Of a stretch of DNA of 64,000 nt, positions 1-8,200 are shown one piece after another. This DNA comes from Hyphomicrobiales bacterium (GTDB taxonomy: Bacteria > Pseudomonadota > Alphaproteobacteria > Rhizobiales > Rhizobiaceae), in assembly GCA_900471815.1 (NCBI GenBank), contig UICE01000004.1, forward strand, positions 310,001 to 374,000. Direction: 5' to 3'. Under the pieces are notes generated by a model. The model was not told where the DNA came from and searched no databases. It saw only the letters and a list, made by a program, of their open reading frames with translations. The position numbers and the translations under genes were made by a program. Numbering within the stretch: the first letter of the stretch is position 1; each line of letters opens with the position of its first letter.

Positions 1-489
1 ATAGGCGAGTGTCAATCCGTATTCGCCAGCGAGCCTTGTGCTGAAGTCGGTAAGTCGGGCCGCATAGGCGGACATGTCGTCTTTCGGCATCAGCCTTCGT
101 GCCGACATCGGCGCATCGAGCGGAGCAACTGGCGGCATCATCGCCACCTCGCCATAGACCAGCACCTTTGCTTCCATGGCGCGTAGGAGTCCTGCGTGAG
201 CGGCAACAGCGACCATCTCCGCCTCGACTTCATTTTCGGCGAGTCGTCCTGAATGCCAACCTGAGGCGAGCGCTAGACCACGACTTGCGAGGAGAGGTGC
301 CAAGGCCTCACGGCTGCGCGGCAGCTTCCGACCCAGTTCAACACCTTGGTAACCGGCCTGGGCAGCATCATCCAGGCAGGTGTCGAGTGTTATTTCGGCG
401 CCGAGGTCCTCGAGGACGTCGTTAGCCCAGGACAGAGGGCTTACCGCAAGGCGGACGCCATCCGGCAAAACCGCTAGTTTTTCTTTCAT
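1..489 (-). CDS. iolE: Inosose dehydratase, IolE-like (3' end cut by window edge)
   Basis: Sugar-phosphate-isomerase/epimerase TIM-barrel protein. IolE removes water from 2-keto-myo-inositol in the cytosol, the second step of inositol breakdown. Only the first 163 codons are in the window. They read like IolE: SPLSWANDVLEDLGAEITLD near the start, then CLDDAAQAGYQGVELG, and SGWHSGRL around residue 75. The start is the ATG at 489, preceded by AGGCTTTATG-type purine-rich sequence. It lies 30 bases downstream of the inositol dehydrogenase-like gene on the same strand, so the two form an operon. Family recognition is by eye and the C-terminus is unseen. Confidence 0.75.
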   Translation of the reverse strand, partial: MKEKLAVLPDGVRLAVSPLSWANDVLEDLGAEITLDTCLDDAAQAGYQGVELGRKLPRSREALAPLLASRGLALASGWHSGRLAENEVEAEMVAVAAHAGLLRAMEAKVLVYGEVAMMPPVAPLDAPMSARRLMPKDDMSAYAARLTDFSTRLAGEYGLTLAY

Positions 490-519
490 CATAAAGCCTC
501 CCGAATGAAAGTGCTGATG

Positions 520-1527
520 CTAAGGACGCCAATCGATATTGATGTGGATGGGTTGGCCGTTCTGCATGGAGACGCACGCCGCCTCGGCGATCCGCTGCGC
601 CTCCAGTCCGTCCCGAATGCCAGCAAGCGGTCGATCTCCGGTTTCGATCATGCAAACAAAGGCCGCCATCTCATTGCGATAGGCGTCTGCGAAGCGCTCG
701 ATGAAGTAATTCATTGGCGGGGAGGCCCGGAAGCCATTGGCATCCGCGATGGACACGCCGCGCTGCGGCCGGTTCTCCACATAAAGAACCTCCTTGGAGC
801 ACAAAACTTCCAGCCGTTGATCATAGCCGAAAGGCGCACGGCGGCAATTAATCAGCTGCACGAAACGGCCGGAAACGGAGGTCAGGGTCACCATTGCCGT
901 ATCGATATCGCCGGCCGCGCCGATCTCGGGATCGATGAGGCAGTTGCCAACAGCGTAAACGGTTGCGATTTCCTCGCCAAGAAGGTAGCGGGCCATATCG
1001 AAATCATGAATGGCCTGATCGCGGAACATGCCGCCGGAGCGCTCAACATAGGCGCGCGGTGGCGGTGACGGATCACGCGTGTGCATGACAATATGTTCAA
1101 GGGCACCAGCGTCCCCGCTGACAATCCGCTCGCGCACGAAACGGAAATCCGGATCATAGCGACGCTGGAATGCAAGAAGACAGGCGACGCCGGAGGCCTC
1201 GACCGCATTAACGGCGGTCTCCACGGTTGCGAAATCGAGGCTTATGGGTTTCTCGCAGAAGATCGCCTTGCCCGCGGACGCAGCTCGAAGAAGCAGCTCG
1301 GCATGGGTGTCGGTCGAGCTGGCGACGATAACTCCGTCCACCGAAGTGTCGGAAAAAACAGATTCAGCGCAGGCTATGTCCGCACCGATCTGTGCCGCAA
1401 GGAAGGCAGCTTGATCGCTTGCGACCGGATCGACAAGATATTTTACCCGTACCGATCGCATGCCGGCAGCATTTAACGCGTGCACATGCCCGATGCGACC
1501 CGCGCCGAAGACAGCGAGATTTATCAT
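520..1527 (-). CDS. iolG: Gfo/Idh/MocA oxidoreductase, inositol 2-dehydrogenase-like
   Basis: NAD-dependent dehydrogenase expected to oxidise myo-inositol to 2-keto-myo-inositol. The 335-residue protein begins MINLAVFGAGRIGHVHALNA, with the Rossmann glycines at residues 8-13. The EKP motif is at 92-94 (Lys93 catalytic in the family), and Asp170/His174 in FRDQAIHDFDMA match the catalytic pair of inositol dehydrogenases. The start at 1527 is chosen because GGAAGGC sits just upstream and the Rossmann strand begins directly after it; an upstream in-frame ATG would add 13 residues of no recognisable fold. First gene of an operon with iolE and divergent from the LacI regulator. A related sugar dehydrogenase of the same family cannot be excluded. 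Confidence 0.8.
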   Translation of the reverse strand: MINLAVFGAGRIGHVHALNAAGMRSVRVKYLVDPVASDQAAFLAAQIGADIACAESVFSDTSVDGVIVASSTDTHAELLLRAASAGKAIFCEKPISLDFATVETAVNAVEASGVACLLAFQRRYDPDFRFVRERIVSGDAGALEHIVMHTRDPSPPPRAYVERSGGMFRDQAIHDFDMARYLLGEEIATVYAVGNCLIDPEIGAAGDIDTAMVTLTSVSGRFVQLINCRRAPFGYDQRLEVLCSKEVLYVENRPQRGVSIADANGFRASPPMNYFIERFADAYRNEMAAFVCMIETGDRPLAGIRDGLEAQRIAEAACVSMQNGQPIHINIDWRP

Positions 1528-1614
1528 TTTTGCCTTCCAATCCCTGTCATTGCCGTTTGTCTCCAACCCGTTGTCGTCAGGATAGCCAAGTGCTACTGAA
1601 GGAAAACGTCATTC

Positions 1615-1632
1615 TTGAAGAAATCTCTTCAA
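1615..1632. promoter_or_regulatory. LacI-family operator palindrome between iolG-like gene and lacI-type gene
   Basis: Perfect inverted repeat TTGAAGA-AATC-TCTTCAA, 16 bases before the LacI-type start and about 90 bases before the iolG-like start. Position and symmetry fit an operator for the adjacent regulator controlling both directions. Confidence 0.55.
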
Positions 1633-1647
1633 ATAGGGGTAAAACTA

Positions 1648-2661
1648 ATGGGCAAAGCTACCGCGCGGGACTTGGCATCTGCGGCAGATGTGTCGGTCTC
1701 CACAGTCGACCGTGTTCTGAACAATCGCGGCGGTGTGAGCGAGGACAAGGAACAGCGTGTGCTTGAACATGCCCGCCGGCTCAAGATCGATCGAGCGCTG
1801 AACCAACGGGCTGCACGCACCTTGCGCATTGCCGTTCTGCTGCAATCGCGGACTAACCCTTTCCACGCCACAGTGCAGGATCATTTTGAAGCCGCAAACC
1901 GGGACTTTCTCCAATATAATCTTCAGTTCCAGATCCATCACGTTGATCCGGCACGACCAGCGGCGACCGTGGATCTCGTAAATACCCTCTCGACGCATTG
2001 TGACGCGTTAATCATCGTGAGCCCCCAGAACGAAGCCATCGCTGCCGCCATGAGTGCCTTCGGTCGCGGGGAAAAGCCTGTCATCACCCTGGCCAGTGAC
2101 ATCCGTGATTCTGGAAGATATGCCTACGTTGGACCGGACAACAGAAGGGCAGGTCGCGTCGCGGGCGACTTGATGGGACGCCTGCTTGGCAAGGAAGGGG
2201 GGGAGATTGTCGTCATCTCCGGAATGCTCAGCATGATTGGGCATGAAGAGCGCGAGATGGGTTTCCGTGCAGTTTTGCGTGAGCGATATCCCCAATGCAA
2301 GATAGCAGAGGTTCTCGAAAGTATGGAGCGAGAGGAAAGGGCTGGCGACCTCGTCTTCGACGCCCTGAAAGACGATCAGCGGATCAGGGGCGTTTACAAC
2401 GTATCGGCTGGCGCGCAATCGGTGGTCAACGCCTTAAAGACGCTGGGGAAGAGTCGTGAAGTGATTTTTATTACGCACGAATTGACGGATGATCGTCGGC
2501 ATTTGATGCGTGAAGGTATGATCGACGCAATCATTGATCAGAATCCGGCAATAGAGGTCCGAACAGCGGTGGAAGCGCTTGCGGCATATTTTCGGAGAAA
2601 AGACGAACAACCGGCATCGCTCATTACACCTATCCAGATACACATGATCGAAAATTGTTGA
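1648..2661 (+). CDS. LacI-family transcriptional regulator (probable inositol regulator)
   Basis: DNA-binding repressor of 337 residues. Residues 4-24 (TARDLASAADVSVSTVDRVL) form the LacI helix-turn-helix and hinge start. From about residue 60 follows a periplasmic-binding-protein-like sensor domain, with typical segments such as ALIIVSPQNEA and YAYVGPDNRRAG. The start at 1648 follows AGGGGT by 7 bases; an in-frame upstream ATG adds 11 residues that do not belong to the HTH. It is divergent from the iolG-iolE operon with a perfect palindrome between, so the likely effector is an inositol or an early catabolite. Inositol as ligand is inferred from neighbours. Confidence 0.85.
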   Translation: MGKATARDLASAADVSVSTVDRVLNNRGGVSEDKEQRVLEHARRLKIDRALNQRAARTLRIAVLLQSRTNPFHATVQDHFEAANRDFLQYNLQFQIHHVDPARPAATVDLVNTLSTHCDALIIVSPQNEAIAAAMSAFGRGEKPVITLASDIRDSGRYAYVGPDNRRAGRVAGDLMGRLLGKEGGEIVVISGMLSMIGHEEREMGFRAVLRERYPQCKIAEVLESMEREERAGDLVFDALKDDQRIRGVYNVSAGAQSVVNALKTLGKSREVIFITHELTDDRRHLMREGMIDAIIDQNPAIEVRTAVEALAAYFRRKDEQPASLITPIQIHMIENC

Positions 2662-2693
2662 AGCAATGTCTCACCCAGGACATCAGGCATCGA

Positions 2694-2716
2694 GCATCAT
2701 ATATGATGCATGATGC
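2694..2716. promoter_or_regulatory. Regulon operator site A (upstream of split transketolase)
   Basis: Contains the perfect 16-base palindrome GCATCATATATGATGC (2694-2709), overlapping ATATGATGCATGAT (2701-2714). The second motif recurs upstream of dctP and, inverted, between idnD and the aroE-like gene. Lies about 130 bases before the transketolase start. Probable site for the GntR regulator encoded at 11693. Confidence 0.6.
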
Positions 2717-2847
2717 TTGACGCATGATATTTGTTTTACTATGGTTTGAGCGCTGATCGGCATGGGCCGCAGTGGAGGAGACCAGCCGGAATCCCGCAAC
2801 TTTTGGGAGAACGGCGTGCCTCGTAACCATAAATGTGAGATTTGTTC

Positions 2848-3702
2848 ATGCAGAACACCGAACTGGGATCGGAGCTCATTGCCCATCTCGAGGAGCGGGC
2901 CAAGTTCGTCAGACTGGAGACCATCAGGCTCATCAGCATCGCGAAAGTCGGGCACTACTCTTCTGTTTTCTCCTGCGCAGAGATTTTCTCGTCGCTTTAT
3001 TACGATGTCATGAATATCAAGCGCGGCGAGCCGAAATGGGAGGGGCGCGATCGCTTCCTAATGGGCAAAGGTCATGCAGCCGTCGGTCTGTTTCCGATTC
3101 TGGCCGATCTGGATTTTTTCCCCAAGGAATGGCTTGATGATTATACCCGCCTCGGGAGCCCGCTCGGCGATCATCCCGATATGCGAAAGGTACCAGGCGT
3201 CGATTTCAGTTCGGGGTCGATCGGTCATGCGCTGTCCAACGGCGTCGGCATGGCGCATGGCGGGCGCATCCAGAAACAAGATTTCGACGTTTTCGTCCTT
3301 CTGGGTGATGGCGAAATGCAAGAAGGTCAGGTCTGGGAAGCGGCATTGAATGCCTCCAGTCATGAGCTTTCCAACGTGATTGCGATTGTCGACCGCAACG
3401 GATATCAGCTCGACGGCAAGGTCGACGACGTGATTGCAATCGAACCGCTCGATGAAAAATGGCGGTCCTTTGGTTGGGAGGTTCATGTCGTGGATGGACA
3501 CGACATCGTCGAGCTTACCCAAAAACTGCGCGAAGTGAAGGCAAATCGACAGCGCACCAAACCGTGTTGCATCATAGCCAAGACAATAAAGGGCAAGGGT
3601 ATAGATTACATGGAAACCGAACCAGGCTGGCATCTGGGATGGCTCGCGCCTGACGACGAGGAACGCGCCCGACAGACTATTCTTGCTGATGGAGCACAAT
3701 GA
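2848..3702 (+). CDS. Transketolase, N-terminal (ThDP-binding) subunit
   Basis: First half of a two-gene transketolase, which moves a two-carbon ketol unit between sugars using thiamine diphosphate. The 284-residue protein has the expected KGHAAVGLF at about 73-81 and the ThDP/metal motif GDGEMQEGQVWEAA from about residue 153. The ATG at 2848 follows GTGAGA; a TTG two codons upstream is less likely. The start of the next gene overlaps its stop. Split transketolases often serve dedicated catabolic pathways (apiose and sulfoquinovose routes are known examples) rather than the pentose phosphate pathway. The true substrate here is not evident because no sugar kinase is nearby. Confidence 0.9.
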   Translation: MQNTELGSELIAHLEERAKFVRLETIRLISIAKVGHYSSVFSCAEIFSSLYYDVMNIKRGEPKWEGRDRFLMGKGHAAVGLFPILADLDFFPKEWLDDYTRLGSPLGDHPDMRKVPGVDFSSGSIGHALSNGVGMAHGGRIQKQDFDVFVLLGDGEMQEGQVWEAALNASSHELSNVIAIVDRNGYQLDGKVDDVIAIEPLDEKWRSFGWEVHVVDGHDIVELTQKLREVKANRQRTKPCCIIAKTIKGKGIDYMETEPGWHLGWLAPDDEERARQTILADGAQ

Positions 3703-4676
3703 TGAACGCGCCCCTTAATCCCCAGTCCTGGCAGTATCGGGATCTCAACAAGAAGGCGCCGTCATTATCGGTTCTTTCCGATACGCTGATTGAACTTGTC
3801 GAAGCCGGCCATCCGATTGCCGCCGGTACCGCCGACTTGCAGCATTCCAATGGACTGGCATCATTTGCCGAACGCTACCCTGGTCGTTTCGTGCAATTCG
3901 GTATTTCTGAACAGAATATGGTGTCCGCCGCTGCGGGTATGGCGACAACCGGACTGATTCCTTACGTGGCCACCTTCGCCTCATTCCTTGGTCTGCTGAC
4001 ATGCGAGCAGATACGCATGGATGTTGCCTATTGCGCCCAACCGGTTCGCCTGATCGGCCACCACACCGGCATATCAATGGGTTTTTACGGAACGTCGCAT
4101 CACGCGACCGAAGACATATCGACTATGCGCGCGATTGCCGATCTGACAGTGATCTCGCCATCGGACGGTCAGCAATACAAGCAATTGCTGCGAGAATCGG
4201 CCGTCTATCAGCAGCCGATCTATTTCAGGACCCATCGCGGCCACGACCCTGTGGTTTACGATGAAAGCGAGACATTCAAGATTGGCAAGGCCAAGGTGCA
4301 TGCCATTGGCAAGGATGTGACGATTATCGCGTGCGGCATGCCGGTACATGGCGCAAAGGCGGCGATGCAGGCCCTCAACGCGAAGGGTCATTCGGTCGGT
4401 CTGATCGACATGCACACCATCAAGCCACTGGATGTGGATGCCGTCCTTGAAGCCGCGAAAGCATCCAAAGTCGTGCTGACGGTCGAGGAGCACAACATTC
4501 TGGGTGGGCTTGGATCCGCGGTTGCGGAGGTATTGGCCGAAAATCCCGGCAGTGCACGGCTGGTACGCCATGGTATCATGGATGAATTTAGTCTGATCGC
4601 GCCGCCAACGCACCTCTATCGCCACTACAAGCTCGACGCTGCCGGTATCGAAGAAATCTCAGCGCGCTTCGTTTAG
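3699..4676 (+). CDS. Transketolase, C-terminal (Pyr and C domain) subunit
   Basis: Second half of the split transketolase, 325 residues. The pyrimidine-binding domain carries GISEQNMVSAAAGMA around residue 68-82, whose Glu activates ThDP. The transketolase C domain follows, ending around GSARLVRHGIMDEF. The ATG overlaps the stop of the N-subunit gene (ATGATG), implying coupled translation and a 1:1 complex. A strong bidirectional hairpin follows the stop, so these two genes form their own transcription unit beginning at operator site A. Confidence 0.9.
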   Translation: MMNAPLNPQSWQYRDLNKKAPSLSVLSDTLIELVEAGHPIAAGTADLQHSNGLASFAERYPGRFVQFGISEQNMVSAAAGMATTGLIPYVATFASFLGLLTCEQIRMDVAYCAQPVRLIGHHTGISMGFYGTSHHATEDISTMRAIADLTVISPSDGQQYKQLLRESAVYQQPIYFRTHRGHDPVVYDESETFKIGKAKVHAIGKDVTIIACGMPVHGAKAAMQALNAKGHSVGLIDMHTIKPLDVDAVLEAAKASKVVLTVEEHNILGGLGSAVAEVLAENPGSARLVRHGIMDEFSLIAPPTHLYRHYKLDAAGIEEISARFV

Positions 4677-4702
4677 CGACCGGCCTCATATGTGTGCATT
4701 TG

Positions 4703-4734
4703 AAGGAGGCGGTTTCCATCGGAACCGCCTCCTT
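4703..4734. terminator. Bidirectional terminator hairpin
   Basis: Near-perfect inverted repeat, AAGGAGGCGG...CCGCCTCCTT, extended by TTTCC/GGAA around a three-base loop, with a short T run after it. It separates the plus-strand transketolase genes from the minus-strand aldehyde dehydrogenase gene; the two units converge here. Confidence 0.75.
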
Positions 4735-4759
4735 TGTCGTGTGGGAACCGGTTGGCACA

Positions 4760-6238
4760 TCAGCTGCCGATGCCGCCCAGGCAGATGTATTTCAATTCCA
4801 TATAGTCATCCATGCCGTATTTGGAGCCTTCACGACCCGTTCCGGACTGTTTGATGCCGCCGAACGGAGCCACTTCTGTGGAGATCAGGCCAGTGTTAAC
4901 GCCGACAATACCGTATTCGAGTGCTTCAGCAACGATCATGACCTTCGACAGGTCTCGCGCGTAGAAATAGGCTGCGAGGCCAAAAATAGTATCGTTTGCC
5001 ATCTCGATTACCTCGTCCACCGTGTCGAAACGGAAGAGGGCAGCAAGCGGCCCGAAGGTCTCTTCTCCCGCGACGGTCATAGTCTGGTTAAGGTCTTTGA
5101 GAACGGTGGGTTCGAAGAAGCGCGGACCCCGGCCATGCCGGTTGCCGCCCAGCATGAGGGTGGCGCCTTTGGATAAGGCATCGGCGATATGCTCCGTCAC
5201 CTTTTCTACGGCGGCCTCGTCAATCAGCGGCCCTATCTTGACCTCGGGTTCGAAGCCATCGCCCAGACTAAGATTGGCGACAGCAGCAGCCAGCTTGTCG
5301 GCGAATGCATCGTAGACGCCAGCCTGAATATAGATCCGGTTAGTGCATACGCAGGTCTGCCCGGCATTCCGGAACTTGGAGAGAATGGCGCCTTCGACGG
5401 CGGCATCGAGATCAGCGTCATCAAAAACAATAAACGGGGCATTGCCGCCGAGTTCGAGGCTCAGTTTCTTGATCTGCTCCGCACCCTGCCGCATCAGGAT
5501 ACGGCCGACTTCGGTGGAGCCGGTAAAGCTGAGCTTGCGAACTTTTTCATTCTCGCAGAACTCCGCCCCGATCGATGAACTCGACGCGGAGGTGATGACC
5601 GAAAAAACACCCTTAGGGACGCCGGCACGTTCGGCAAGCACTGCGAGCGCGAGCGCACAGAGCGGCGTCTGCTTGGCCGGTTTGGCAACGAAAGTGCAGC
5701 CGGCGGCGAGGGCAGGGGCCACCTTTCTGGCGATCATGGCAATCGGAAAATTCCATGGTGTGATGCTGGCCACCACACCGACAGGCTGCTTGATGACCAT
5801 AATGCGCTTGTCTTCGGCATGGCCCGAAATGACATCGCCATACACACGCCGGGCTTCCTCGGCAAACCATTCGATATAGGCGGCCCCGTAGGCAACTTCG
5901 CCACGGGCCTCCTGAAACGGTTTGCCCATTTCTGTGGTGAGAATGGTGGCAAGGTCATCCTGATTTGCGATGATGAGGTCGAACCATTTTCGCAGGATTT
6001 TTCCGCGCGCAGCACCCGTAAGCTTTGCCCATGCTTTCTGGGAGGCATGAGCGGCGTCTATTGCATGCGCAGTTTCAGAACGCCCCATATCGGGAACCGT
6101 GGCGATTACGGCGCCGGTGGACGGGTTGTCGACGGGAAATGTTCTGCCGGAATCGGAGCTAGCCCAATCTCCGCCGACAAAGGCCATATTTACGAGAAGG
6201 CTGGGATCGACGAGCCTGGAGTGAAGGGACCGTGTCAT
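4760..6238 (-). CDS. NAD(P)-dependent aldehyde dehydrogenase, succinate-semialdehyde dehydrogenase (GabD) type
   Basis: Oxidises an aldehyde to its acid in the cytosol. 492 residues, full ALDH length. The nucleotide fold contains TPWNFPIAMI, the catalytic Glu lies in LELGGNAP and the catalytic Cys in GQTCVCTNR; the CVCTNR form is typical of GabD-like enzymes. The ATG at 6238 was chosen because an upstream in-frame extension of 42 residues runs into the end of idnD and lacks family similarity. It starts 16 bases after the idnD stop and is the second gene of that operon. In this setting it more likely oxidises a sugar-derived semialdehyde than GABA-derived succinate semialdehyde. Confidence 0.85.
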   Translation of the reverse strand: MTRSLHSRLVDPSLLVNMAFVGGDWASSDSGRTFPVDNPSTGAVIATVPDMGRSETAHAIDAAHASQKAWAKLTGAARGKILRKWFDLIIANQDDLATILTTEMGKPFQEARGEVAYGAAYIEWFAEEARRVYGDVISGHAEDKRIMVIKQPVGVVASITPWNFPIAMIARKVAPALAAGCTFVAKPAKQTPLCALALAVLAERAGVPKGVFSVITSASSSSIGAEFCENEKVRKLSFTGSTEVGRILMRQGAEQIKKLSLELGGNAPFIVFDDADLDAAVEGAILSKFRNAGQTCVCTNRIYIQAGVYDAFADKLAAAVANLSLGDGFEPEVKIGPLIDEAAVEKVTEHIADALSKGATLMLGGNRHGRGPRFFEPTVLKDLNQTMTVAGEETFGPLAALFRFDTVDEVIEMANDTIFGLAAYFYARDLSKVMIVAEALEYGIVGVNTGLISTEVAPFGGIKQSGTGREGSKYGMDDYMELKYICLGGIGS

Positions 6239-6254
6239 TGAGTGTGTCCTTATT

Positions 6255-7289
6255 TTATGCGAATTCCAACATAACCTTGCTGGCGTGCTGACGGTCCTGA
6301 GCAAAGGCAAACGCGGCCTCGACCTCTGAAAAATGGAAAGCGCGAGAGATGACTGGACGTACATCGATGATGCGTTCCGAGATCAGACGCACCGCCCGCT
6401 CGAACTCGGCATCAAACCGGAACGTCCCGCGATAGGTGATCTCCTTGGTGACCAGCGGATTGAACGGCAATGTAATCTCGTCCGGAAGCAGGCCAACCTG
6501 GATGATGCAGCCGCCTGGGCGAGTGACGGCAATCGCGGTGCGGATTGCGCTCGGATGCCCAGAGCATTCGAAAACCACGTCGAACTGTCCCCGATCGCGC
6601 TCTTCCTGTCCCATCGCGCCGGGGTGTGAAACATCGTAAGTTTTTTCGGCTCCAAGAGTCTGCGCAAGGCGCAGCGATCCTTGCGCTACGTCGGTGACCG
6701 AAACCGACGATGCTCCTGCATGGCGTGCGGCCAGAAGTGTGAGGGCACCGATAGGTCCAAAACCCGTTACAAGCACACGCTTACCCACGAGGTCTGGCGC
6801 TTGCGAAACCGCATGAAGGCAGACCGACAACGGTTCGGCAACGGCCGCTTCGTCCAATTCGGCTATCGTCCCGACTGGGATCGTCTGCGATTGGCTCACG
6901 ACGACATATTCGCGAAATCCGCCGTCAACATGGGGCGTCCGCATGGCGCTTCCCATAAAACGCATGTCGGAGCATTGACGTTTCATACCGGTTAGGCAGT
7001 ACCGGCATTGCCCGCAGGCAAGGCTCGGATTGATGGCAACCTTTGTGCCTGGCGCGATGCCGGATGCGCCCGGTCCCAGCTTGTCGACAACGCCGGCCAG
7101 CTCGTGGCCCAGCACCATGGGTGTATTGATGCGAACCGTGCCAAAGCCGCCGTGATGGTAGTAATGCATGTCCGAGCCGCAGATGCCTGCCCGGTGGATG
7201 CGAACCAGAACTTCACCCTCGCCAGGCCGCGGCACCTCCCTATCCTCTATGACGAGCCGGTGCGGTGCATGCAATACGACAGCCTTCAT
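6255..7289 (-). CDS. idnD: Zinc-dependent L-idonate 5-dehydrogenase
   Basis: Medium-chain zinc alcohol dehydrogenase, 344 residues, expected to oxidise L-idonate to 5-keto-gluconate with NAD(P). It resembles E. coli IdnD throughout: AGICGSDMHYYHHGGFG (catalytic-zinc Cys), GHELAG, a structural-zinc block with four Cys from CGQC to QC, then SDMRFMGSAM and PHVDGGF, and the Rossmann motif GFGPIGAL. First gene of a two-gene operon with the aldehyde dehydrogenase and divergent from the aroE-like operon across operator site B. The IdnO-like gene at 9274 would provide the next step, supporting an idonate or related aldonate pathway. Confidence 0.85.
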   Translation of the reverse strand: MKAVVLHAPHRLVIEDREVPRPGEGEVLVRIHRAGICGSDMHYYHHGGFGTVRINTPMVLGHELAGVVDKLGPGASGIAPGTKVAINPSLACGQCRYCLTGMKRQCSDMRFMGSAMRTPHVDGGFREYVVVSQSQTIPVGTIAELDEAAVAEPLSVCLHAVSQAPDLVGKRVLVTGFGPIGALTLLAARHAGASSVSVTDVAQGSLRLAQTLGAEKTYDVSHPGAMGQEERDRGQFDVVFECSGHPSAIRTAIAVTRPGGCIIQVGLLPDEITLPFNPLVTKEITYRGTFRFDAEFERAVRLISERIIDVRPVISRAFHFSEVEAAFAFAQDRQHASKVMLEFA

Positions 7290-7329
7290 TGTTCCCTCCC
7301 AAACGTCTTTTGCCGTTGACTGACATCAA

Positions 7330-7350
7330 ATATCATGCATCATATGTGAT
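7330..7350. promoter_or_regulatory. Regulon operator site B (divergent idnD / aroE-like promoter region)
   Basis: ATATCATGCATCATAT at 7330-7345 is the exact reverse complement of the 16-mer upstream of dctP (13089-13104). It overlaps the imperfect dyad ATCA-TATG-TGAT (7339-7350). Lies 41 bases before idnD and 24-44 bases before the aroE-like start, where one bound regulator could control both operons. Confidence 0.65.
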
Positions 7351-7373
7351 GACAATGCGAGGTGGAGCGGACG

Positions 7374-8165
7374 ATGGAAATTAATGGGAAAACGCAGGTG
7401 CTCGTACATCTGGCCTATCCGTCCGCCCATCTGCGGACCCCCCAACTGTTCAACGCTCGTTGCCGTGAACGGGGTGTGGACGCCGTGCTTGTACCGTGGC
7501 AGGTGCATCCTGATAATCTGCAAACAGTCATGGATGCGTTTCGGATCAGCGAAAGCGTTCCTGGCGCCATTATTACAATTCCGCACAAGGAAACTGTCGC
7601 GGCTCTATGTGATCGCCTTGAGGGAGCTGCCGCAGTCCTGAATGTCGCCAATGTCGTTCGGAAAGACGACGATGGCGCGCTGGTGGGGCGGATACTCGAT
7701 GGCGAGGGTTTTGTCGGCGGACTGACGCGTCAAGGCCTTTCGCCAGCGGGCAAGCGAGCCTTGTTGATTGGTGCAGGGGGCGTTTCTGTTGCAATAGCAG
7801 ATGCGCTCCTTGCCGCTGGCGTCGCGGCATTGACTATCGCCAATCGCACGCAGGAACGAGCCCGTTCGCTCGTGGAGCGGCTTCAGGCCATTTACCCCTC
7901 TATTCCGATCAGGGTAGGCGAGCCGGATGGCAAAGATGTCGATCTTATCGTCAATGGCACCCCGCTTGGCATGCACGAAAAAGACGGATCGCCGATCGAC
8001 ACACAGACGATCGCAGCAGGCACGGTCGTCGCCGAGGTGATTATGTCGCCTCCAGTAACGCCGCTGCTGCACGCCGCCTCTGCGCGAGGCGCTATCATTC
8101 ATGAAGGCATTCATATGCTGACAGGGCAGATAGATCCCTTCATCGATTTCGTTGTCCGGAAATAG
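7374..8165 (+). CDS. Shikimate/quinate dehydrogenase-family protein (AroE-like)
   Basis: 263-residue protein with the AroE two-domain layout. The substrate domain carries AIITIPHKE (family catalytic Lys) and an Asp in ILDGEGF that corresponds to the catalytic Asp of NTDG. The nucleotide domain has GAGGVSVAIADAL, and NRTQER suggests NADP. The N-terminal substrate loop is LAYPSAHLRTP instead of the usual SxSP, so the substrate is probably not shikimate. The start at 7374 has GGTGGAGCGGACG upstream; an in-frame ATG 12 bases earlier is possible. First gene of a five-gene catabolic operon with dehydrogenases and a dehydratase, which argues for a role in breakdown of a ring polyol or sugar acid. 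Confidence 0.75.
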   Translation: MEINGKTQVLVHLAYPSAHLRTPQLFNARCRERGVDAVLVPWQVHPDNLQTVMDAFRISESVPGAIITIPHKETVAALCDRLEGAAAVLNVANVVRKDDDGALVGRILDGEGFVGGLTRQGLSPAGKRALLIGAGGVSVAIADALLAAGVAALTIANRTQERARSLVERLQAIYPSIPIRVGEPDGKDVDLIVNGTPLGMHEKDGSPIDTQTIAAGTVVAEVIMSPPVTPLLHAASARGAIIHEGIHMLTGQIDPFIDFVVRK

Positions 8166-8200
8166 CCGGGCGATCATTTTCTTAAATTGGGAGAGAACAG

